From: Anaerolineae bacterium
GTDB lineage: Bacteria; Chloroflexota; Anaerolineae; 4572-78; J111
Length of the DNA stretch: 13,066 bases
NCBI GenBank assembly: GCA_023151115.1
Contig: JAKLJP010000093.1
Location: 1-13,066 of the forward strand
Direction: 5' to 3'
This document shows, piece by piece, positions 7,622 through 13,066 of the stretch (the first letter of the stretch is position 1; every line of letters begins with the position of its first letter). The position numbers were made by a program, and so were the translations under genes. The notes under the pieces are model-generated. The model was not told the DNA's origin and ran no database searches. It saw only the letters and a program-made list of their open reading frames with translations.

Positions 7622-7656
7622 CGCGGCGGCGAAAATTTTCGCCGCCGCGTTTTTTT
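7622..7656 (+). terminator. Intrinsic terminator of the efflux/SH3 lipoprotein block
   Basis: A perfect 28-bp palindrome (7622-7649; arms CGCGGCGGCGAAAA and TTTTCGCCGCCGCG) is followed at once by seven T (7650-7656), then G and more T. It lies 20 bp after the lipoprotein stop codon. On the minus strand no T-tract follows, so it acts on the plus strand. Confidence 0.93.
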
Positions 7657-7678
7657 GTTTTTCCGTCTGATAAAATTC

Positions 7679-7707
7679 GGAGCGCAAAAGCTAAGCTTTT
7701 GCGCTCC
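7679..7707 (-). terminator. Hairpin likely ending the cox operon
   Basis: Arms GGAGCGCAAAAGC (7679-7691) and GCTTTTGCGCTCC (7695-7707) pair over 13 bp with a three-base loop. Read on the minus strand it lies about 35 bp after the coxM stop codon and is followed by GAATTTTATC, a weak T-rich stretch. On the plus strand the following bases are A-rich, so the minus-strand role is the better reading. The 140-bp convergent gap thus holds one terminator for each direction. Confidence 0.65.
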
Positions 7708-7741
7708 AAGAAAAGATCACGTTCTTCGTTTCTTTGTTCCG

Positions 7742-8599
7742 TTACTTGGCCCGCTGCGCGGCGGCGGTTAAGGCTCGCTTGACAAACACCGGGGCCATCG
7801 CCTGGCGATACTCGGCGCTGGCGTGAATGTCGCCGATGATGTCATCACCGAGGTCATTAGCCACTGCGGCTGCGGCTGCCGAGATGGTGGCCTCGTCCAG
7901 AGGCTTGCCCACCAGAGCTGCTTCAACCGACTTGGCTCTGGTTGCCGCCGGAACCAACCCACCGACAGCTACCCCCGCGGCGGTACAACTGCCGCCAGAG
8001 ACGGTCACAATCGCCGCCGCGCCGACCATAGCATAGCGCGAAGCCGGGTTGAACAGCTTGGCATAAGCCGAGCCGCTGCCCGCACCGCTCTTAGCCACTT
8101 CGATGGCGGTCACAATTTCCCCATCCTGGAGGGCCGTCGCAAAAAGGCCGGTAAAGAAATCATCGGCGGCGATTTTGCGGCTGCCATTTGGCCCGGTTGT
8201 GTGGATGGTCGCGCCCAGGGCGGTCAACACCGTCGGCAGGTCAGAGGCGGGGTCGGCATGGGCAATGTTGCCGCCAATGGTGCCGCGATTGCGCACCTGC
8301 GGGTCGCCAATCATCCCGGCGGCCTCAGACAGCACGGTTGGCACATCGGCGGAAGCGGCAATCATGGCGTGGGTAGTCAATGCCCCAATCCGCACCGAGC
8401 CGCCTTGAACCGAAATACCTTTTAGTTCGCTGACCCGGCCAATGTCAATTAGCGTGCCCGGGTCGGCCAGGCGTAGGTTCATGACCGGGATCAGGCTGTG
8501 TCCGCCGGCCAACACTTTGGCCCCCCCGTGCTGCTGGAGCAATGCTACGGCGTCATTTAGCGAGTTTGCTTTATAATAATCAAATTTTGGCGGATACAT
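7742..8599 (-). CDS. coxM: FAD-binding medium subunit, xanthine oxidase/CODH family (CoxM-like)
   Basis: The 285-residue flavoprotein subunit carries electrons from the 2Fe-2S clusters of the small subunit to an external acceptor. The two FAD-binding motifs of the CoxM family are intact: AGGHSL at residues 31-36 and TIGGN at 107-111, the latter followed by HADPASDLP. The length is normal for the family. Its ATG shares one base with the coxL stop codon (TAATG), and its ribosome-binding site GGAGGT (8605-8610) lies inside the last codons of coxL, so translation is probably coupled. It is the last gene of the operon, followed by a hairpin on its strand. The symbol is used by family resemblance; the enzyme may not be a CO dehydrogenase. 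Confidence 0.92.
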   Translation of the reverse strand: MYPPKFDYYKANSLNDAVALLQQHGGAKVLAGGHSLIPVMNLRLADPGTLIDIGRVSELKGISVQGGSVRIGALTTHAMIAASADVPTVLSEAAGMIGDPQVRNRGTIGGNIAHADPASDLPTVLTALGATIHTTGPNGSRKIAADDFFTGLFATALQDGEIVTAIEVAKSGAGSGSAYAKLFNPASRYAMVGAAAIVTVSGGSCTAAGVAVGGLVPAATRAKSVEAALVGKPLDEATISAAAAAVANDLGDDIIGDIHASAEYRQAMAPVFVKRALTAAAQRAK

Positions 8600-8610
8600 T
8601 AGTTACCTCC
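8599..8610 (-). promoter_or_regulatory. Coupled start: GGAGGT then TAATG at the coxL/coxM junction
   Basis: Reading the minus strand, GGAGGT (8610-8605) is followed by AACTAATG. TAA ends coxL and its last A begins the coxM ATG. The site encodes the terminal Gly codons of CoxL. The coxS/coxL junction has the same layout with one base changed. Confidence 0.85.
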
Positions 8611-10959
8611 TCCATTGGCGCCCTTGATAGCATGGTAGATTTTCTCGGCTGTTAGAGGCATATCAAGATGTTTGATCCCCAGGGGGGCCAGCGCATCCAT
8701 CACGGCATTGGCTACCGTCACGGTGGCGGCAATGGTGCCCATTTCGCCCGCTCCTTTGACGCCCAGTGGGTTATGGGGTGAAGGTGTTTCGACCCGTCCC
8801 ACCTCAGCCGTCACCAGCCGGTCGGCGCGGGGCATGGCGTAATCCATGAGTGAGCCGGATAAAAGCTGGCCGTCCTCATTGTAAACACCGTGCTCCCACA
8901 AAGCCTGGCCCACACCCTGGACAATACCCCCTTGAATCTGGCCTTCGACAATCATCGGGTTGATGACTTTGCCAACGTCATCCACGGCGACATAACGCTG
9001 GATGGTTACTTCGCCGGTATCGCGGTCCACTTCCACCTGAGCGATGTGGGCGCTGTTGGGGAACGTGAAATTGGAGGGATCATAAAAGGCCGTTTCTTCC
9101 AGGCTGGGTTCCATGCCTTCGGGCAGGTTGTCGGCAGTTACCACCGCATACGCCAACTCGGCAAACGCTTTAGCTTTATCCGGCGACCCCTTGACATAGA
9201 TTTTGGCAGTTTCCCGGTCGTAGACCATATCTTCTTCGGCGGCTTCTAACTGGTGGGCGGCGATCTTGATGAGTTTGGCCCGGATTTTTTCGGCGCTTCG
9301 CACCAAGGCGCTGCCGCCAACAGAGGTACTCCGGCTGCCATAGGTGCCCAGTCCAAAGGGGGTGCGGCCGGTATCGCCATGCACAATCTCGATATCTTCC
9401 ATGGGCAGGCCCAATTCGTCGGCCACAATTTGGGCAAAGGTGGTTTCATGGCCCTGGCCATGCGTATGCGAGCCGGTCAAAACGGTGACTTTGCCGGAGG
9501 GATGAACCCGAATGGCGCCGCTCTCCCACAAACCCACACCTGCTCCCAGGCCGACCACAGCCTTGGAAGGCGCCGGGCCGCTGACCTCGATACAACCGCT
9601 CACACCGACGCCAACCAGCTTCCCGGCCTGGCGGGCTTGCGCTTGAGCCTGGCGCATGGCTTTATAATCGGCTAACTTTTCGGCTGCATCAAACAACTGC
9701 TCATAATTGCCGCTGTCATACATCAGGGCCACCGGGGTTTGATAGGGAAATTCGCTGGCCGGGATGAAATTTTTGCGGCGAATCTCGATGGGGTCCATGC
9801 CCAATTCTTGGGCGGCAACGTCAATCAGCCGCTCCAGCACGTAGCTGGCTTCAGGCCGGCCCGCGCCGCGATAGGCGTCAACGGGTACGGTATTGGTCAT
9901 GGTGCCGTAGGTGATGCCATAAATGATGGGGGTTTTGTACAGGCCAGCCAGCAGGGTAATATAGAGCGCCGAAGGAATCATCGGCGCAAAGAGCGACAGA
10001 TAAGCGCCCATATCGGCCCAGGTTTCTACATGCAAGGCGGTAAACGTCCCATCTTTTTTCAGGGCCAGTTTACAATGGGTCACATGGTCGCGGCCATGCG
10101 CGTCGGACTGCATAGCTTCGGTGCGGGTGCTGACCCACTTGGCCGGCCGCCCCACCTGTTGAGCGATCCAGGGCACAATTACCTCTTCGGGGTAGTGGAA
10201 GATTTTGCTGCCAAAACCGCCGCCCACGTCGGGCGAGATGACCCGCAGCTTGTTTTCGGGGATGTGCAAGGTGGCGACGCTTAAGAGCATGCGGATGATG
10301 TGGGGGTTTTGACTGGTCGTCCAAATGGTCATCTCCTCCATGGAGGCGTCCCATTGAGCCACGCAAGCGCGGGGTTCCATGGCATTAGGGATAAGCCGCT
10401 GGTTGATCAAATCCAGCTCAACCACATGGTCGGCTTCAGCGAGCGCCTTTTCGCAGGCTTCTTTATCACCCAAAGGCCAGGTGAAGCTGAGGTTATTGGG
10501 CAGATCATCATGAACGAGCGTGCTTGACGACATAGCAGCTTTGGCCCCGATGACGGCCGGAAGCGGCTCGTAATCAACCTCGATCAGCCCCAGGGCATCA
10601 TAGGCAATATAAGGGCTTTCGGCTGCAACTGCCACAACGCCATCGCCTACGTGTCGCACTTTACCAACCGCCAGAGACGGCCGGCCCGGAACTTTAATCC
10701 CAGGGGGGTTAAACCCGCAGGGCAAATCACCCACGCCACTGGCTTTCAAATCCTCGCCGGTAAAAACGCCGACAACACCCGGCAAGGCTTTGGCGGCCTC
10801 CGCATTGATGCTCTTGATTTTGGCGTGAGCGTGCGGACTGCGCAGGATGGCGACATGGACCAGGTCGGGCAGTTTCAAATTAGCCACATATTTGCCGCGA
10901 CCTTGAATAAAACGGGGGTCTTCAACCCGTTTAATCGCTTTACCAACATCCTTGGCCAT
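8599..10959 (-). CDS. coxL: Molybdopterin-binding large subunit, form II CoxL-like hydroxylase
   Basis: The 786-residue catalytic subunit binds the molybdenum cofactor and hydroxylates an unknown substrate with water-derived oxygen. Visible landmarks are the N-terminal GKAIKRVEDPRFIQGRGKYV typical of CoxL-like proteins, the cofactor-binding loop GGGFGSK at 246-252, and the active-site loop AYRGAGR at 362-368. Near the C-terminus, GVKGAGEMG carries the conserved catalytic Glu739. In true (form I) CO dehydrogenases the active-site loop is AYRCSFR with a Cys that ligates Cu. Here Gly365 takes that place, so this is a form II enzyme and oxidation of CO is not supported. Candidates are aldehydes, N-heterocycles or purine-like compounds. 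It sits between coxS and coxM with one-base overlaps at both ends. No maturation genes (coxD, coxE, coxF, mocA type) are in the window. Confidence 0.93.
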   Translation of the reverse strand: MAKDVGKAIKRVEDPRFIQGRGKYVANLKLPDLVHVAILRSPHAHAKIKSINAEAAKALPGVVGVFTGEDLKASGVGDLPCGFNPPGIKVPGRPSLAVGKVRHVGDGVVAVAAESPYIAYDALGLIEVDYEPLPAVIGAKAAMSSSTLVHDDLPNNLSFTWPLGDKEACEKALAEADHVVELDLINQRLIPNAMEPRACVAQWDASMEEMTIWTTSQNPHIIRMLLSVATLHIPENKLRVISPDVGGGFGSKIFHYPEEVIVPWIAQQVGRPAKWVSTRTEAMQSDAHGRDHVTHCKLALKKDGTFTALHVETWADMGAYLSLFAPMIPSALYITLLAGLYKTPIIYGITYGTMTNTVPVDAYRGAGRPEASYVLERLIDVAAQELGMDPIEIRRKNFIPASEFPYQTPVALMYDSGNYEQLFDAAEKLADYKAMRQAQAQARQAGKLVGVGVSGCIEVSGPAPSKAVVGLGAGVGLWESGAIRVHPSGKVTVLTGSHTHGQGHETTFAQIVADELGLPMEDIEIVHGDTGRTPFGLGTYGSRSTSVGGSALVRSAEKIRAKLIKIAAHQLEAAEEDMVYDRETAKIYVKGSPDKAKAFAELAYAVVTADNLPEGMEPSLEETAFYDPSNFTFPNSAHIAQVEVDRDTGEVTIQRYVAVDDVGKVINPMIVEGQIQGGIVQGVGQALWEHGVYNEDGQLLSGSLMDYAMPRADRLVTAEVGRVETPSPHNPLGVKGAGEMGTIAATVTVANAVMDALAPLGIKHLDMPLTAEKIYHAIKGANGGGN

Positions 10960-10970
10960 TATTTACCTCC
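10959..10970 (-). promoter_or_regulatory. Coupled start: GGAGGT then TAATG at the coxS/coxL junction
   Basis: On the minus strand GGAGGTAAATAATG ends coxS with TAA and begins coxL with an ATG sharing the last A. The ribosome-binding site is also the last Gly-Gly codons of CoxS. Only one base differs from the coxL/coxM junction (GGAGGTAACTAATG). Confidence 0.85.
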
Positions 10971-11432
10971 TGCCATCTCCACCGCAGCGGCTTTAACGGC
11001 CTTTACGATGTTGTCATAGCCGGTGCAGCGGCAAATATTACCTTCTAATCCGTGCCGAATCTCGGCCTCATTGATATTTGGATTGTTTTCGACCAGTTTG
11101 GTGGCGGCCATAATCATGCCGGGGGTGCAGTAGCCGCATTGCAGGCCATGGTTGTCCCAAAAAGCCTGTTGCATGGGGTGGAGTTTGCCATTGCTGGCTA
11201 ACCCCTCAATTGTGGTAATTTCGGAGCCATCGGCTTGCACGGCCAGGGTAGTGCAGGATTTGACCGACATGCCATCCATATGAATGGTACATGCGCCGCA
11301 CTGGCTGGTATCACAGCCGATGTTGGTGCCGGTCAACCCTAACCCGTCACGCAAAAAGTGGACCAACAAGGTGCGTGGCTCCACATCGCGGGTATAGGTT
11401 TTCCCATTGACTTTCACCGTAATTTCTGTCAT
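10959..11432 (-). CDS. coxS: 2Fe-2S small subunit, xanthine oxidase/CODH family (CoxS-like)
   Basis: The 157-residue iron-sulfur subunit passes electrons from the molybdenum site to the FAD subunit. All eight cluster ligands are present: Cys40, Cys45, Cys48 and Cys60 in the plant-ferredoxin-like N-terminal domain ([16 protein letters not shown]), and Cys99, Cys102, Cys134 and Cys136 in the helical C-terminal domain (QCGYCTPGM and ICRCTGY). Length is normal. AAGGAGG (11441-11447) stands 8 nt before the ATG. It starts the tightly overlapped S-L-M gene set; coxG lies upstream on the same strand, but 252 bp of repeats separate them, so S-L-M may have its own promoter. Confidence 0.95.
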   Translation of the reverse strand: MTEITVKVNGKTYTRDVEPRTLLVHFLRDGLGLTGTNIGCDTSQCGACTIHMDGMSVKSCTTLAVQADGSEITTIEGLASNGKLHPMQQAFWDNHGLQCGYCTPGMIMAATKLVENNPNINEAEIRHGLEGNICRCTGYDNIVKAVKAAAVEMAGGK

Positions 11433-11461
11433 AGAAAATGCCTCCTTCTCTGGATTTAGTT

Positions 11462-11469
11462 TTTAGATT
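11462..11469. repeat. Left copy of putative 8-bp target duplication (TTTAGATT)
   Basis: TTTAGATT directly abuts the left end of the inverted-repeat element and recurs in direct orientation at 11593-11600, directly abutting the right end. This is the arrangement left by transposition. The flanks are low-complexity AT-rich sequence, so chance repetition is not excluded. Confidence 0.5.
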
Positions 11470-11493
11470 GTAACTACTCAGCCCTCATGTCAT
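11467..11493 (-). promoter_or_regulatory. Possible weak promoter for coxS at the repeat edge
   Basis: On the minus strand ATGACA (11493-11488) lies inside the inverted-repeat element and TACAAT (11472-11467) spans its edge. The spacing is 15 bp, shorter than ideal. If used, the insertion would supply the promoter of coxSLM. Weak support only. Confidence 0.25.
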
Positions 11494-11592
11494 TTCGAGG
11501 CTGAAAGCCGAGAAATCTTTGAGGCCGTTGTCTGCAAACCACGGATTAGGAGATTTCTCCCTTCGGTCGAAATGATATGCTTGAGCAGTTAC
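11470..11592. mobile_element. MITE-like inverted-repeat element between coxG and coxS
   Basis: The 123-bp segment has matching ends. GTAACTACTCAG (11470-11481) faces the inverse of CTTGAGCAGTTAC (11580-11592), with 10 of 12 outer bases agreeing. Inner matches are GTCATTTCGA (11489-11498) with TCGAAATGAT (11567-11576, one mismatch), and AGAAATCT (11511-11518) with AGATTTCT (11551-11558). No protein is encoded. TTTAGATT flanks both ends as a direct repeat. The right arm contains the CGACCGAAGGGAG motif (inverse strand) also found at 5005-5017, so it belongs to a dispersed family. The best reading is a non-autonomous miniature element inserted between the two genes. Confidence 0.6.
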
Positions 11593-11600
11593 TTTAGATT
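11593..11600. repeat. Right copy of putative 8-bp target duplication (TTTAGATT)
   Basis: This is identical and in direct orientation to 11462-11469, immediately outside the right end of the inverted-repeat element. It runs into TTGGATTTTG, so part of the match could reflect local low-complexity repetition. Confidence 0.5.
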
Positions 11601-11619
11601 TTGGATTTTGTCCCAAAAC

Positions 11620-11697
11620 CAATCTCTACTCAATAGCTACTATCCGCTATCTTCTATCCTCTATCTTCTCTATTCTATTCTCTACTAATCTCTCCTT
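11620..11697. repeat. Pyrimidine-rich degenerate short repeats after coxG
   Basis: The plus strand carries degenerate copies of CTATC/CTATT and TCTTC/TCTCT for nearly 80 bp; on the minus strand this reads as AGATAGAGGATAGAAGATAG-like units. It begins inside the last codons of coxG (stop codon TAG, 11687-11685) and extends towards the inverted-repeat element. No coding potential and no good hairpin were seen. It is probably slippage-prone intergenic repeat. Confidence 0.5.
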
Positions 11698-12404
11698 TCC
11701 CAAACTTCTCTTGCTACTTTTCGAGCAATGGCATTCATCCACCAATTGAGCACCACCAGCGAGGCCAGAAAGACCAGCCCTCCGGCAATCAACTTGGGGC
11801 GCTGCGGGGCCGGCACCAAATCGTCAACAAGATGTTTGGCGACCCCCAACGCAAATTCTGTTTGTGAGGGAGCTGCCGCCATACGAGACGAAGCCGCAAC
11901 CTGGCTTGCTGGAGATGACTCGCCAAGCAAAGCTTCTTCGGCGTGATGGGTGGCGTTAGCCTGTAGGCGGGCCTTGATTTGCTCGTGCAGGCCGTCCAAA
12001 CTCTGGCGGGTAAGCGCCTTGGCTGAACTGTCGAGCAGTCTCTGGCCGACGCTGGCAATCCGCCCACCCACCTGGGCTTCGCCGGAGTAGCGCATCAGGG
12101 TTGATCCCCCCTGGTCTTCCAGACGTACTTCGCCCACACCCTTCATAAAACCGGGCGCGCCCTTCCCATCCACCTGCATGCGGTAGCTTTCCGGGGTGTT
12201 GATGTCGGACAGGTTTACCAACCCTTCAAACGCACCCTGAACCGGGCCAACCCGAATTTTGAGCGCGCCTTTGTACTCATTTTCGCCAACCTGCTCCAGC
12301 TTTTCGCAGCCAGGCATGACTCTGGCCAGCACATTGGGGTCAAGCAAGGCTTCCCAGACAACCTCGCGGGGCGCTTCAAAGGTGTAAGTACCTTCAAGTT
12401 TCAC
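11685..12404 (-). CDS. coxG: CoxG-like SRPBCC protein with C-terminal membrane anchor
   Basis: A 239-residue protein of the carbon monoxide dehydrogenase subunit G family. The N-terminal 150 residues form the lipid-binding-like SRPBCC fold, with family landmarks EAPREVVWEALLDPNVL, MPGCEKLEQVGENEY and the C-terminal helix around RQSLDGLHEQIKARL. A variable Ala/Ser-rich linker (about 155-200) leads to one membrane segment at about 205-227 (LIAGGLVFLASLVVLNWW), followed by a basic tail. CoxG proteins are known to be needed for membrane association of CO-dehydrogenase-type enzymes and electron delivery to quinone; the same role is inferred here for the coxSLM product. The start is GTG: an in-frame TGA lies two codons upstream, and AGGAGG (12413-12418) is 8 nt away. 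An ATG at 12411-12409 is out of frame. Confidence 0.9.
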   Translation of the reverse strand: MKLEGTYTFEAPREVVWEALLDPNVLARVMPGCEKLEQVGENEYKGALKIRVGPVQGAFEGLVNLSDINTPESYRMQVDGKGAPGFMKGVGEVRLEDQGGSTLMRYSGEAQVGGRIASVGQRLLDSSAKALTRQSLDGLHEQIKARLQANATHHAEEALLGESSPASQVAASSRMAAAPSQTEFALGVAKHLVDDLVPAPQRPKLIAGGLVFLASLVVLNWWMNAIARKVAREVWERRD

Positions 12405-12412
12405 CAGTCATT

Positions 12413-12418
12413 CCTCCT
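12413..12418 (-). promoter_or_regulatory. Ribosome-binding site that decides the GTG start of coxG
   Basis: AGGAGG on the minus strand lies 8 nt before GTG 12404-12402. The nearer ATG (12411-12409) is in another frame and meets a stop after five codons, so it is a decoy, and the reading frame of coxG is closed by TGA just upstream. Confidence 0.75.
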
Positions 12419-12419
12419 C

Positions 12420-12707
12420 AACGAGTCAAACCAACAAAAATAGGCTTTAAATACAAAAGCAATTTTGGGTCAATATCAGCGATGGCCAAAAAATCAGTTG
12501 CCGGATTTGATTGATAAAGTATTTAAGATATTAGGTTGGGCAACGGGGGAATCTTACTTGCAGCTTCGGTAATAAATTCTAACATAGGCTCAAAACCCTG
12601 TCAAATACACTTTTGGCCGATCAGCAATTCTCAGTATGGGGACAAAGTCAAGGCTGAATTGTCAGGAGACGACATTGGCCTTAATGTAGTCGAAATAATC
12701 AGCGAAA
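12420..12707. other. Gap with short unrecognised open frames, possibly gene debris
   Basis: Apart from the candidate coxG promoter no gene is convincing here. Two plus-strand frames read like protein without having a good start. One runs open from 12444 to the stop at 12570-12572 (includes QYQRWPKNQLPDLIDKVF and ILGWATGESYLQLR). The other ends at 12722-12724 (DKVKAELSGDDIGLNVVEI), can start only from TTG 12536, and overlaps the transposase start. They may be remnants of a gene broken by insertion, or the end of the mobile element. I recognise neither. Confidence 0.3.
12446..12473 (-). promoter_or_regulatory. Candidate promoter of coxG
   Basis: On the minus strand TTGACC (12473-12468) is followed after 16 bp by TTTAAA (12451-12446), a moderate match to sigma70 boxes. 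Transcription would start near 12439, about 35 nt before the GTG start. It is the best candidate I see in the gap, but the -10 box matches only four of six positions. Confidence 0.35.
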
Positions 12708-13066
12708 GTGAAGCCACTGCCTAAGCCTATCCGTTTCGACCAATTGATCACGCCCTTATTTGAGCAGTTTAAGCATTTACCCGATCATCGAACAGGGCAG
12801 AATAATCGTTACACCCTTGAGGACGCGGCCAAAGGCGCCTTTGCCCTGTTTTTCACCCAATCAGCCTCGTTTCTGGCTCATCAACAACTGATGAAGTAGA
12901 GCAAAGGGCGCAGTAATGCCGAAACGTTGTTTCAGATCGACCAAATTCCGTCGGATAATCAAATTCGGACTTTACTCAATCCGATTTCACCGCGCCAACT
13001 GTTTGGGGTCTTTGATACCGTCTACCAGCAGTTAGCTCAGGCGGGGGTGCTGGCTGATTTTCAGGT
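12708..13066 (+). pseudogene. DDE-type transposase, 5' part, interrupted by an in-frame TAG
   Basis: From GTG 12708 the frame reads MKPLPKPIRFDQLITPLF, then LPDHRTGQNNRYTLEDAAKGAF, which I recognise as the N-terminus of a transposase group common in cyanobacteria and Chloroflexota (possibly ISNCY-type; the family is uncertain). A TAG at 12897-12899 stops it after 63 codons. The same frame then continues without further stops to the window end and still reads as the expected protein (SKGRSNAETLFQIDQIPSDNQIRTLLN, then RQLFGVFDTVYQQLAQAG). This is a single nonsense change with no frameshift, so the copy is probably dead unless the stop is read through. The catalytic part lies beyond the window. 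Confidence 0.75.

Noticed and set aside
7823..8425. Plus-strand open frame of 200 codons opposite coxM
   Set aside because: CoxM has both FAD motifs on the minus strand; the plus-strand translation is Arg/Gly/His-rich and resembles no family.
9739..10284. Plus-strand open frame of 181 codons opposite coxL
   Set aside because: It is antisense to the conserved molybdopterin-binding region, which forces the open frame through codon bias.
8599..10959. Bona fide CO dehydrogenase (form I)
   Set aside because: The active-site loop is AYRGAGR and lacks the Cys of AYRCSFR; CO oxidation cannot be claimed.
11470..11592. CRISPR-like or tRNA-like structure in the coxG-coxS gap
   Set aside because: There is no repeat-spacer periodicity and no cloverleaf; the segment is a single imperfect inverted repeat.

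Overview
This 13 kb window is bacterial and reads like a chromosomal piece from an uncultured Chloroflexota (Anaerolineae-like) organism. That placement is an inference. It rests on the moderately GC-rich base composition, a lipoprotein combining SH3 repeats with TolB-like propeller repeats, a form II CO-dehydrogenase-like operon with coxG, and intergenic palindromes and short low-complexity tandem repeats of a style I associate with that phylum. No rRNA, tRNA or CRISPR array was seen.

Left half, plus strand. A good sigma70-type promoter (TTGACA, 17 bp, TATTAT) drives a lipoprotein RND/HlyD-type efflux adaptor (151-1557). After a 95-bp spacer with a long hairpin comes a complete RND inner-membrane pump (1653-4958). 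No TolC-like outer-membrane gene is present. After a palindromic repeat that begins inside the end of the pump gene comes an 842-residue lipoprotein with four bacterial SH3 domains and a C-terminal TolB/PD40 propeller (5073-7601). A strong intrinsic terminator ends this block at 7622-7656.

Right half, minus strand, converging on the left half. In transcription order it holds coxG (12404-11685), coxS (11432-10959), coxL (10959-8599) and coxM (8599-7742). Together they encode a membrane-associated SRPBCC protein and the 2Fe-2S, molybdopterin and FAD subunits of a xanthine-oxidase-family hydroxylase. The large subunit carries AYRGAGR where true CO dehydrogenases carry a Cys motif, so the substrate is probably not CO and is unknown. 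The three subunit genes are joined by identical one-base TAATG overlaps, each with GGAGGTAA just before it. A 123-bp inverted-repeat element flanked by 8-bp direct repeats sits between coxG and coxS. A second hairpin (7679-7707) likely ends this operon.

Right edge. From 12708 a DDE-type transposase reading frame starts, is broken by an in-frame TAG after 63 codons, continues in the same frame and runs off the window. The 300 bp between it and coxG hold a candidate coxG promoter and short, unrecognised open frames that may be gene debris.

I did not find a clearly new multi-gene system. The points most worth a second look are the inverted-repeat element with putative target duplication, the form II active site with a dedicated coxG, the RND pump without an outer-membrane partner, and short repeats invading coding sequence.
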